Positions 19,501 to 28,500 of a stretch of 64,000 bases of DNA are shown piece by piece. The position numbers and the translations under genes were made by a program. The stretch comes from Ciona savignyi (taxonomy: Eukaryota; Chordata; Ascidiacea; Phlebobranchia; Cionidae). The stretch is from the NCBI GenBank assembly GCA_000149265.1, contig CH003284.1:351039-415038 (forward strand), in the 5' to 3' direction. Under the pieces are notes generated by a model. It saw only the letters and a list, made by a program, of their open reading frames with translations. It made no database searches and had not been told where the DNA came from. Within the stretch, counting starts at the first letter, position 1. Each line of letters starts with the position of its first letter.

Positions 19501-21661
19501 NNNNNNNNNNNNNNNNNNNNNNNNNNNNNNNNNNNNNNNNNNNNNNNNNNNNNNNNNNNNNNATCGATTAATTTTTCAAAATATTCGACAGCGCATGATG
19601 TAAACTTTGCCATTTCACTATATCAATATGTTGATCAATATTCTAGTTAATATTTAAAATGCATAAGATCTATTACTACAGAACCTTGGAATTTTGTATG
19701 TGGTGATTCATCTTATATGGCAAAACCAAAACTAACACCAACAGCTATACTATTCTTTAAGATTTAAAAATGTGTAAAAAGACTTGAAATGGGTAAAAGA
19801 CTTGAAATGGGTAAAAGACTTGAAATAGTTAAAGACTTGAAATGGGTAAAAGACTTGAAATGGGTAATAGACTTGAAATGGGTAAAAGACTTGAAATGGG
19901 TAAATGACTTGAAATGGGTAAAAGACTTGAAATGGGTAATAGACTTGAAATGGGTAAAAGACTTGAAATGGGTAAAATACTTGAAATGGGTAAAAGACTT
20001 GAAATGGGTAAAAGACTTAAAATGGTTTAAATACTTGAAATGGGTAAAAAGACTTGAAATGGGTATGAGACTTAAAATGGGTAAAAGACTTGAAATGGGT
20101 AAAAGACTTGAAATGGGTAAAATACTTAAAATAGGTAAAAGACTTAAAATGGTTTAAAGACTTGAAATGGGGTAAAAGACTTGAAATGGGTAAAAAGACT
20201 TGAAATGGGGTAAAAAGACTTGAAACGGGTAAAAAGACTTGAAATGGGTAAAAAGACTTGAAATGGGTAAGAGACTTAAAATGGGTAAAAGACTTGAAAT
20301 GGGTAAAAGACTTAAAATAGGTAAAATACTAAAATAAGTAAAAGACTTGCAATAGATAATAAGACTTAAAAATGGATAAAAATACTTAAAAATGGATAAT
20401 AAGACTTAAAATGGGTAAAAGACTAAAATAAATAAAAGATTTGCAATAGAAGACTTAAAATGTGCAATAATTTCACCTTTTTTGGTGGTGGAGGGGGTTT
20501 TTGGTCCCACATGGATTCCGTATGTGTTGGGGTGGGCTGGGCTTGCGGCTGACTTTCCATGGTGAACAAGTTGCTGCAATCGGAGTTGGAGCATCGGATA
20601 AACTTCGACGACGCTGAAATTCGGATTTTACATTGATTTGTATGATTTAAAATCTTGTTTATGTAAACAGTGATGGATTCCGAAAATATAAAGCAAAATG
20701 GTGGAAATTACTATGGATTTTACAGTGTAAGTTATGTGGTGCCGGTATTAAATTTCATTGATTGAGATTGTTTAAAATTCGTTACTGAACGGCATATTTT
20801 GTCGTTATTTTTGCCAGGAGACAGCTTAATTCGCTGAACACCCAATAGTGTAAATGTAAACAAATAAGGTACATAGATAAAATAGAAATAAAAAATGTAT
20901 TAGTATGCTTTTTAAATAAACTACCCGATCCTAGGACGATCTCCAAATAAAGAAACAATGACAGACAGGAGACAGATAATTTAGTCAACCAGCACTGTGT
21001 AAGATCAAATAGTATGTGGGTAAGAAGCATTAAAAAAATGAATGACGCAATAGGAAAGAAAGGAAATCCAGGTTTAACCTGGTGAATGGGAAAACCAAGT
21101 GGGTTAACACACAGGCAATAGTCACTAGTCAGATCACCTCGCACCCACCATTGAAATGTTGCTCAGTGTACAACAAATTTGACACTTACAAGACTTACCA
21201 ACAACATCTGTTTTAATACAGGGACTCCCACAGTTTGGACAGATGATTCCAGTAAATTGGTTCCCACCGTTTCCCCTCTTTCTGCCTCCACTTTTTCCCC
21301 CGCCGACCGTGTTCTTATCACCAGAACTGCCTGATGCCCCTCCCCCTGTCCCTCGACCAATCAGGTTCCCAGACCCACTCTTGTCTGGGACTTTCCCTAA
21401 AATACCCAGCCCCCTCCTTCCCTCACACATCGTTGCATAGTTGTTAGAACAATACACATAAACAGGTTGATTCAAAAACGAGGTTGGATTATCGATAAAA
21501 TCATTTGACCGAAATATTGCGCTGTCTTGGTTCGAATATCTCCGCTTGGGCAAACGAAACTGCTCTTTTGATAAAAGTTTATGTGGTAAATTGGAGATCG
21601 GCGAAACAAATGTTTTTATCCGGGAATGCAAAGCGGTGGATCCACAACGAGCCGTCGCCAT
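10582..21661 (-). CDS. CLPX: Mitochondrial ATP-dependent Clp protease ATP-binding subunit ClpX
   Basis: AAA+ unfoldase of the mitochondrial matrix that feeds proteins to ClpP. Exons (minus strand): 21661-21199, 20613-20477, 18767-18605, 15743-15591, 15057-14893, 14299-14211, 13826-13662, 13214-13072, 12398-12263, 11795-11682, 10788-10582. All are GT-AG with matching phases, giving 644 codons plus TAG; the human protein is of similar size. The N-terminus ([20 protein letters not shown]) fits a mitochondrial presequence. A Cys-type zinc-binding domain follows (CPNCGSPC, then CSNSDC across the exon 1/2 join). Next come [20 protein letters not shown], Walker A GPTGSGKT (split by intron 4), pore loop GYVGED, Walker [11 protein letters not shown], sensor 1 [12 protein letters not shown], the LGF loop expected to bind ClpP (exons 7/8), and sensor 2 [11 protein letters not shown]. 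The second Cys pair is C-x4-C rather than the C-x2-C I recall for human, and the segment between exons 3 and 4 is shorter. Confidence 0.97.
10799..10865 (+). mobile_element. SINE-A head fragment beside CLPX exon 11
   Basis: Only the tRNA-like head (ttagtgcgtggcctttcag, aaaggttcgaaactggtcgc), starting about 10 bp upstream (gene sense) of the exon 11 acceptor. Confidence 0.65.
10896..11690. repeat. 19-bp minisatellite adjoining the CLPX exon 10 donor
   Basis: About 40 copies of catgacgcagcaaacctac and close variants. On the coding (minus) strand each unit reads tcatggtaggtttgctgcg. The first unit is the exon 10/intron junction itself (tcATG|gtaggt at 11682/11681), so the array reiterates the 5' splice site. 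Open frames within it are by-products of the repeat. Confidence 0.93.
11946..12095 (+). mobile_element. SINE-A 5' half, CLPX intron 9
   Basis: gggttgcaggttcgaaactg to attaaaggaacgtgtaaatc. An inverted scrap of the same family lies just to its left (about 11860-11925). Confidence 0.7.
12790..13068 (+). mobile_element. Two joined SINE-A pieces at the CLPX exon 8 donor
   Basis: A 3' piece (12790-12895) followed by a head-containing piece (12897-13068). The second stops mid-body (cacactgcaatat), two to three bases from the exon 8 donor at 13071-13070. Confidence 0.75.
13435..13640. repeat. A-rich low-complexity tract in CLPX intron 7
   Basis: Irregular aacaaaaaacagg-like sequence of about 200 bp ending 22 bp from the exon 7 donor. 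On the coding strand it is pyrimidine-rich. Minus-strand open frames here (F/L/V-rich) are low-complexity artefacts. Confidence 0.7.
14016..14175. mobile_element. MITE-2 copy, truncated, CLPX intron 6
   Basis: Left terminus ggtgcctctaaatactacag with gaccgcttggatcgcttgg. The interior is the same cytosine-rich module as the other copies (cactaatctcaaccccagaa). The right terminal repeat is missing. Confidence 0.65.
15078..15242 (-). mobile_element. SINE-A 3' half, CLPX intron 4
   Basis: Starts ggataggatattcatgttta and ends in the gaacccatc region. It is in inverted orientation to the copy at 15355-15542, with about 110 bp between. Confidence 0.78.
15355..15542 (+). mobile_element. SINE-A 3' half, CLPX intron 4
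   Basis: ggacccagtggattgatggg to gatgaatatcttatcg; partner of the inverted copy at 15078-15242. Confidence 0.78.
15795..15895. repeat. Short 30-bp tandem repeat in CLPX intron 3
   Basis: About 3.5 copies of a unit containing gctaaatcagcag and aaaggtgacaattca, lying 50 bp upstream (in gene sense) of exon 4. Confidence 0.8.
16455..17010. repeat. 32-bp minisatellite in CLPX intron 3
   Basis: About 17 nearly identical copies of a unit composed of caacttataaaactaaag and ttatatcaaccaat. The centre is almost homogeneous and the ends more diverged, as expected of recent unequal exchange. Confidence 0.93.
17217..17523. mobile_element. MITE with long inverted ends, CLPX intron 3
   Basis: Left end actgcaacagggccaaaaat plus cgagtaagaatt; right end, reverse-complemented, tactgcggggccaaaaatcc plus cgagtaagaatt. 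About 305 bp, AT-rich interior, non-coding. Confidence 0.7.
17923..18053 (-). mobile_element. SINE-A 3' fragment, CLPX intron 3
   Basis: gggataggatatattcaggt to ctattgcagtgtgttgtat. Confidence 0.75.
18818..19090 (-). mobile_element. SINE-A copy, CLPX intron 2
   Basis: Full length, reverse; ends in the head (gattaaaaggcgacgcact). It starts about 50 bp upstream of the exon 3 acceptor and faces an inverted partner at 19135. Confidence 0.8.
19135..19443 (+). mobile_element. SINE-A copy, CLPX intron 2
   Basis: Full length from taagtctgaccggttagtct to ggaataaacatgaatg; it forms an inverted pair with 18818-19090 (spacer about 45 bp) and ends just before the assembly gap. Confidence 0.8.
19463..19562. 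other. Assembly gap (100 N)
   Basis: Exactly 100 N in CLPX intron 2, just after the 3' end of a SINE. Placeholder of unknown length. The only CLPX exons near it (20613-20477 and 18767-18605) join in phase, so no coding exon needs to be missing. Confidence 0.99.
19775..20455. repeat. 18-bp minisatellite in CLPX intron 2
   Basis: About 37 copies of gacttgaaatgggtaaaa with one-base length variants, ending about 20 bp from the exon 2 donor (20476). It produces a spurious 122-codon plus-strand frame of repeated LKWVKD. Confidence 0.92.
21060..21155 (-). mobile_element. SINE-A 3' fragment beside CLPX exon 1
   Basis: ggtgaatgggaaaaccaagt to cagatcacctcgcaccc; about 43 bp downstream (gene sense) of the exon 1 donor. 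Confidence 0.7.
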
Positions 21662-21792
21662 TGTCTTCTATAACATTGAAGTTGAGGTAGCTGCACAATC
21701 TGTTCTTTCTGACAACAAACACTTAAAATACATTAACTACAAAAACACGAATTTCTTATATCTGTGGAAAAAATAGACCTTATGTGGGTGGG

Positions 21793-21988
21793 GGTGTGCC
21801 TCTAAATACTACAGGAGCGCTTGAATTATTTAGATCGCTTGGATCGCTATGGAATGCAATTCTAACCCTGTCCCAAACACTAATCTCAACCCCAGAACTA
21901 ACTTTAACTCCATACCTAGCATTAATATCATAATAATCTTTATTGCGATCCATTTATTCAAAGCGATCCTGTAGTATTTAGAGGTACC
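21793..21988. mobile_element. MITE-2 copy just upstream of CLPX
   Basis: Inverted ends gtgcctctaaatactacagg and, reverse-complemented, ggtacctctaaatactacag. It lies 132 bp upstream of the CLPX start codon, so probably within the promoter or 5' UTR. Confidence 0.75.
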
Positions 21989-22419
21989 GTGGGTGGGGTA
22001 TAGGTTTAACAAGACTTTAAAAAAAGGTAAAAAAATAAGTTAACAAAACAAAACATTTAAAGGCCACAGCGGTAATGGGTTATCTTTTTATTGTCAGTCA
22101 TTTTTGTTATTAAGAAGCTTGACAGCTTACCATGGGCCCACATGTACAGGTATTAATTAATTTTATTGTTGGATTTTTAACTCCCAATATATGCATAAAA
22201 AGGAGAGTAACTTAAAAATTATAAAAATAGTATTGTAATTATTACAAAGTTGCTTGCTATAATGCACATGCACAAACTAGTCAGATGTTTTAGACATTTC
22301 CAATATAGTTTGTCCTAAAAGTGAGCTATAGTATATTAGTATATAGGTATGGTCACATAATTTTAATCAAGGTCTTTTTTACAACATAAGGATTGTTGTT
22401 AGATTCCCATGTATGATTT

Positions 22420-22625
22420 GGTTGTGTCCTTGGTCAATGCACTTAGCGAACATTGCTTCAACCCGGCGGATTAATGGGTTCTATTAAATTAAAGGAACAA
22501 CTGAATCATACATAACACACTGCAATAGCTCCGGTAACCCAACGGTGGACACGAGGTGATCTGACGATTTCCGTACAGTAACCCACTTGGTTTTCCCATT
22601 TACGAAGATAAACATGAATATACTC
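22420..22625 (+). mobile_element. SINE-A, headless copy
   Basis: ttggttgtgtccttggtcaa to acatgaatatactctcc; 5'-truncated. Confidence 0.75.
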
Positions 22626-22951
22626 TCCTAAACCAATAAGTTGCTACTAACAAACTTAACCTTCAAGATAAGTTAAAAATAAGAACCCATTAACAAACTA
22701 CATGTTTAAAATAAGTAACAAAATTAGAACAGGTAAATTTTATGTTCAGAATAGGGAATCAATAAACACGATTTTACAAATTTTAATAAACACGATTTTA
22801 CAAAGTATATATTAAATATATACGTTATAAACCTACTCCATATCTAAACTAACACGAAAATACTTGTCTTAAAGCTTTGTAATCCTTGCAGTTTATGAAA
22901 CACAATATTTCTCTCCAGGGTGTTTAAATTACTTAATTTAAAGTAGAAGTA

Positions 22952-23132
22952 ATAGGGCAACACTAAAAGTAGTGAAAGAGAGAAACAGTTCACTTAAATT
23001 ACGGAAACTAATTTAAACCCTGCCCTACACACTACCCCAAAACTAACCTTAACTCCAACCTCATGTTTAAAACTAACGGTTAATGTCGTATTCTTTATTT
23101 TAGTCAGCAGTTTTCCACCTTCCCTTTTTACT
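22952..23132. mobile_element. MITE-1 copy (CLPX/astacin intergenic)
   Basis: Starts agggcaacactaaaagta, has a cytosine-rich middle (aaaccctgccctacacac, ccccaaaactaacctt), and ends ccttccctttttacttttc. Diverged member of the family at 31938, 33038 and 36985. Confidence 0.65.
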
Positions 23133-23561
23133 TTTCTTTATAAATATTATCTCATGCAGCTCGTTTAAATAAAATTTCCAATACTCACTAAGTTTATCGA
23201 GTAAAATAGAAACGAAATTGCATTTGTTTAATTTAAAAATTAAACGTAAAAAAGTTTCATAATATTAATCAATTGCAACTATGACGTAAATAGGCTACGT
23301 AGTTTGTAGTTAAACACGTATTTCTTCTGGGATACACACATTGGCATAACGATATTAAAAAAAAGAATTATTGTCATTCAAGTCAAATGCATTACTTCCC
23401 ATAAATCTTACAACTCATTATTATACAACATACACAAAGGAAATCACAAATCAAGTTAGGGAGAAAATAATATTATGTAACAATAAGTGCTAAAATGGGC
23501 TCACATAACGCCATATTGGAGCTAATGTATATTTTAAATATTTTTTTAAAGGAAAACGGCT

Positions 23562-23690
23562 GGATTGTACGTTCGTGTGGCCAAATGGTTAACGCGACAA
23601 ATACATATACAGGAATTACACAAAAAAATGGTAATAGGAGCAAGCCCATTACGGATCGAAACTGGATCCCAGTAAAAAAACTACTGCATT
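23562..23690 (+). mobile_element. SINE-B (second tRNA-derived family)
   Basis: In sense the family reads gtcgtgtggccgaatggtta (A-box-like), acgcgaccgatacatatacc, aaaacggtcctggtgacgag, gggttcgaaac (B-box-like) and ends in ggtaaaaaaa. This copy is upstream of the astacin gene. Confidence 0.72.
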
Positions 23691-23759
23691 GGCAGTTTTG
23701 CACCGCCCAAGTAGGCCTAGTTAACGACCTTAATTAAAGTCAAAAACAGTACTGTCGTG

Positions 23760-23880
23760 TGCCCGAATGATGCACTTGACCGATACCATCGGCCGAACGG
23801 TAGTAGGCGCGAAACTGGTCGCTGGTTGGTAGGCTATGTCCTTAAGGCACTTAACAGGCATATTCCGAACCCAATGGATT
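23760..23880 (+). mobile_element. SINE-A 5' half, fused head-on to an inverted copy
   Basis: gcgcgaaactggtcgctggt to gaacccaatggatta, then directly (ggata)n of the next, inverted, copy. Confidence 0.68.
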
Positions 23881-24175
23881 AGGATAGGATAGGATAGGAT
23901 AGGATATTCATGTTTATCTCCGCAAATGGGAAAACCAAAGGGGTTAACCCACGGGCAATCGTCAGATCACCTCGCGCCCATCGTCGGGTTACCGGAGCTA
24001 TTTCCGTAGGTTGCGTATAATAGACACTTTCCTTCAATTTGGTAGAACCCACTAATCCGATGGGTTCAGACAATGTCCGTTAACTGCCTTGCTTAAGGAC
24101 ACAACCGACTAGTTAGCGACCCGTTTTGAACTTGCAACAGTTTCGCACTAAACCACCAGACTAGCCGATCGAATA
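23880..24175 (-). mobile_element. SINE-A copy with long (ggata)n tail
   Basis: Begins with four ggata pentamers and is full length in reverse to gactagccgatcg. Confidence 0.8.
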
Positions 24176-24384
24176 GACTAGCCGGGTTCTACTAAATGAA
24201 ACGAACGTCTAAATACGCAACTTGCTGTAATAGCTCCGGTAAAGGCGCGATTACCTGTGTAAAACCTCACATCACTTTGGACATCGATTAATAAAACTTG
24301 CCGTTAAATAAAATATTAAAATTAATGTAAGATTATTGAGGGTCATTCCGAAAACCTTGACGTTTTATTTTGGCTCGGCCTGAA

Positions 24385-24700
24385 TAAGATAGGATAGAAT
24401 ATTCATGTTTCTCCGCGTGAATGGGAAAACCAAGGAGGTTAACACACGGGCATTCGTCAGATCACCTCGCACCCACCATCGGGTTACCTGAGCTTTAACA
24501 ACGGGTTTTGTATGAATGTAACGCTCCTCCAATTTGGTAGAACCCATTATTCCACTGGATTCAGGCAACGTTCGTTAGGTACCATGCATAAGAAAACTGT
24601 TGACTAGCTAACGACCAGTTTCGCTTTACGAGTTTCTAATCGTATGTCTGAAAGGCGACGCACTATTCAATCAATCTGATCGGTGAATATCTGGCTGCTT
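24385..24700 (-). mobile_element. SINE-A copy upstream of astacin
   Basis: ataggatagaatattcatgt to tgaaaggcgacgcactattc; reverse, moderately diverged. Confidence 0.75.
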
Positions 24701-24853
24701 GGTAGGCCCTAGCGTAAAAAAGGGATTTTAAAAGTTTAATATAACATGCTGCAAAATTTAACCACGGTCAATTTAACCACAAAATTCCATCACACTCTTT
24801 TTTTGCTGTCACATAATGACTGCCTGTTTGTCGCTTTGTATTTTTTTTATCAT

Positions 24854-25093
24854 TTAACGGCCAGCTTTATTGCGTTGTTGCAGAGCTGATAATTTGGTGA
24901 AAACAGCAGCATCACAACTTAATAATACAAGTTCCTGCGGGTGTGAAGACAGCTGACGCCACACAGATGCGACTATTGTTGTGAGAGGCTCGAGTCTGAA
25001 GCCAAAAAACAACTCGATTTCCCTGCAGCTGTGTCTTGAATTGTAGCCTTTTTCGCCGAAAATGAGCAAAAAAATGGATTTTAACCCACGCAT
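24854..25093 (-). CDS. Unassigned open frame, 79 codons
   Basis: Reads ...CREIELFFGFRLEPLTTI, VASVWRQLSSHPQELVLL, SCDAAVFTKLSALQQ. The composition is more protein-like than most chance frames here and vaguely recalls a ubiquitin-like fold, but I cannot assign it. AATAAA overlaps its last codons and a run of eight A follows, as at a transcript end or a retrocopied 3' end. It could be a small gene, the last exon of one, or a fragment. Confidence 0.2.
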   Translation of the reverse strand: MRGLKSIFLLIFGEKGYNSRHSCREIELFFGFRLEPLTTIVASVWRQLSSHPQELVLLSCDAAVFTKLSALQQRNKAGR

Positions 25094-25561
25094 TTTTTAT
25101 TATATCGGTTTCAACATATACTTCTCTTAATAGTAAATTAAATTGCATGTTGCATTAAAACCAATGACCTTGGGAATTATTGGTCATAATTCTGACCTGA
25201 TATTGCACTCCAAACAAGCAGTTAATAACATACTACTATGTCATGGTCCGCGCAGTGCCATATTCATTTGTCAACAAAATGTTAATGTTATCCAAATGTT
25301 TGTCCTCTAAATATGTCAGGGCATCGCACGTCATTTTACTCGTTATTGTAATCACCAATAAGTCAAATTATTGTATCCCTATATGTTGTTTGTATTTATT
25401 TATGTCACACTCATCTGACAGCCTATCAGTATTTATGAGGCTAAAGATTACAAAGATTACATATTTACCAGAACTGGTATGGACGTCGGACATTTATATT
25501 TCTTTGTATTTCATGTTATGCAGCAGATAGCGAGTCAGCAACCTAATGAATTCGCGATAAA

Positions 25562-28500
25562 ATGGATAGTTTTTCAAGATGTTTAATATTGTGTCAATGT
25601 ATGCTTATGATTGGCGCTCTTCCGATGAAAAGGGTACGTAAATATTATTTTTGCTTTAAAAAACAATTTAAGGAACATAAACTTAGTATAACGAATGGAA
25701 GCGGAAAATCGGGAAGTGTATATAGAGATGATGTAGCGTTAAGATGAAATTATTGATTATTTTTCCAGAATGCGGTTGAGAACCCAGCGAAACCGACTGG
25801 TAAGTACGTTAAACGCATTCTTCACTACTGGTTTATATAATTACCCACTAAAAGTGTTTACTTTTATCATATTTAAACCGCTGTGGTGTTGCGTGGTTGA
25901 TGCGAATAAAGTACTTAAAACGTGCTAATAAAGGCACGGTCATATGGCCGAGTGGTTAACGCGACCGATATACATATACCGACTTTTATATAAAAACGGT
26001 CCTAGTCACGAATCTATCTTGAGGTCAAAAATTGGTTCGGTAAAAAAATAAAAATGTAATAATAACAAAAAAACTGTTAATAAATCGAGCAACGACCAAG
26101 AATATCAGTTGAACTACTTTTGTTTAACGCTGGTGGTTTATTATTTTTCTTGGTAATAACACAAATTAAACTTAAATTGAAATGGTTAAAGGGTAATAAC
26201 ACAAATTAAACTTAAATTGAAATGGTTAAAGGGTAATAACACAAATTGAACTTAGATTGAAATGGTTAAAGGGTAATAACACAAATTAAACTTAAATTGA
26301 AATGGTTAAAGGGTAATAACACAAATTGAACTTAGATTGAAATGGTTAAAGGGTAATAACACAAATTAAACTTAAATTGAAATGGTTAAAGGGTAATAAC
26401 ACAAATTAAACTTAAATTGAAATGGTTAAAGGGTAATAACACAAATTGAACTTAGATTAAAATGACAAAAATACATTTAGTCAAAATTTATTCTTTAATA
26501 CCAATGTAAAGTAAGATATTGCTCAATAGAAGGCGTAGGGTGTGATTCCCGGTGTAAACTTGCATATGCGGCCCCGATAATTAAATTTAAAAAACATCGT
26601 TCCGAATCTTTTCCAGTTGAAATGGAAAAGGTAGGTGTGATTATCGGCACACTGTATATGCATCAGTAAATCAACTGTCCTTTTGATGACTGCACCAGAG
26701 CAAGCCAGTTTTGCATTTCACCATCATTGGGTCACACAATAAATAAACTAAATTAAAACCAAACTTTAAAAGTTTTAAAGCAGCTAGAGAGAAAACTTTG
26801 TATATGAAGTGGTTGCGCTTATCGTTAGTTCTCACAACCGTTTTGCATATATAGTTGTTATAATTTATCCTTTTCTTAGTGACAACTCGATTTTTCTTTT
26901 CTTGTGTCACCACTAAATGCCGCTTTCTGTCTCTGTGAGATTATTTAACGACCAAAATCACAAGAGCACTACGGTCGTGTGGCCGAATGGTTAAAGCGAC
27001 CCATACATATACCAACTCTTATACAAAAAACGGTCCTGGTGACGAACCCATCATGGGTTCAAAACTAGGCTTCGTCAAAAAAAAAATCACAGGAGTACGG
27101 TCGTGTGGCCGAATTGTTAACGCGACCGATACATATACCGACTTACATACAAAAAACGGTCTTAGCAACAATCCCGTTATAGGTTCGAAACTAATCCCGG
27201 TAAAAAAATCACAGGAGTACGGTGGCGCAATGATTAGCGCGACCGATACATATACCTGCTCATATAAACAGCACAAGTGACGTACCCATCTGGGTTCGAA
27301 ACTTGTGTCAATTAAAATAATACACAGGAGCCATGGAAAACATCTTGTCTGTGAATCTCGGATTGGGGAACAATTATTTCGAGGGTGACATTATGCTCTC
27401 GCCGGGGGATAAGAATGCTATTATCGACCAAAATTTAAAGTAAGTAACGCTTCCCGCAATTTTTATTATATTTTAGTTTAGATGTAGGGGTCGTTTTAAG
27501 GGTTTAAACTTTGCCCCGACTAACCTGCATGAAAAGGGTACGATCGTGTGGCCGAATGGTAAACGCGACCAATACGTTTACCGTGCGTTATACAAAAAAC
27601 GGTCCTGGTGACGAGCCCATCATGAGTTCGAAACTTGTCACGGTAAAAAAAGCTGCATGAAAATGAAACAATTATCTATCTGTCAAACGAAATATGGTAA
27701 AAAAATATCAACTTATAGGTTATATTTGTCTACAAAACTGAAGATGCCGAGAGAAAGGGTTGAAATAAATTTGTCATTAAAATCGTGTTACTTGATTTAT
27801 TGTTCTTATTGCTACAACCTCAAAAAGATGAAGAAACTAATTTATATACTTGGAATGGACATCGGTTACCTTTGCCGGGCCGAGTTTTAAATCTCGAATA
27901 GGCTCGGCATGATTGCTTTTTAAACTAAACACACATTCAATATAACAGAATGTTGGGTTCAAAATATCTTTTACATAGACCAGCTGTTCTCAAACTGGGG
28001 TCCGTGGTCTTTTTGGGGTCCGAAAAACAATTTTTCTGGGACCGAAAAGCGGTTAATTTCGTTTAGAAATAGTTCGATTGTAACGTTTTCACGTAGTGTT
28101 CTTGTGTTACATGTAGCAATTCTGACCGGGAGATTTCTCTGGGACCGAAAAGCATCTTTCAAAAATATCAACATTATGCTCCTGAAGAAGTTTTTTGTTT
28201 AATGGCACGATGTGTATGAATCATCTCAGATAACCCCATCAGCCACATAATCAATCGCAATTGAGAGTTTATCTAAATAACACGATTTGGTCGTTAATTA
28301 TAAGAAATTTGAAACTGCCAGAAGAGATTTTTGTAACTTTTCGACTATCTGTGATACCCATCTGTGTGAGGATTAAGTGACTGTATGCTTAGCGCCTGTT
28401 ATTCAGAACTTTTGTTCGTTTAAAAAATTCCACCTTCTTGAACTTATATCAGATGGGGAACGAAGATACCGTTTGTCGTTCATTCTCAATACGATTTCGA

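Larger units (their letters stand above)
21662..25561. other. Divergent intergenic region between CLPX and the astacin gene
   Basis: About 3.9 kb separates the two start codons, so both promoters should lie here. It contains a MITE-2 copy (21793-21988, only 132 bp upstream of the CLPX ATG), SINE copies (22420-22625, 23760-23880, 23880-24175, 24385-24700), a second-family SINE (23562-23690), a MITE-1 copy (22952-23132) and one unassigned open frame at 24854-25093. I could not place a TATA box with confidence. Confidence 0.6.

Noticed and set aside
19789-20157. 122-codon plus-strand frame of LKWVKD repeats
   Set aside because: An 18-bp minisatellite in CLPX intron 2, antisense to the gene.
25243-25530. 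95-codon frame just upstream of the astacin start
   Set aside because: No homology or signal recognised, out of frame with the astacin, AT-rich composition; likely chance.
26967-27325. tRNA genes (tggccgaatggttaa head and ggttcgaaac)
   Set aside because: No closed acceptor stem or complete cloverleaf; the same sequence recurs with a non-tRNA body and A-rich tail, so these are SINEs.
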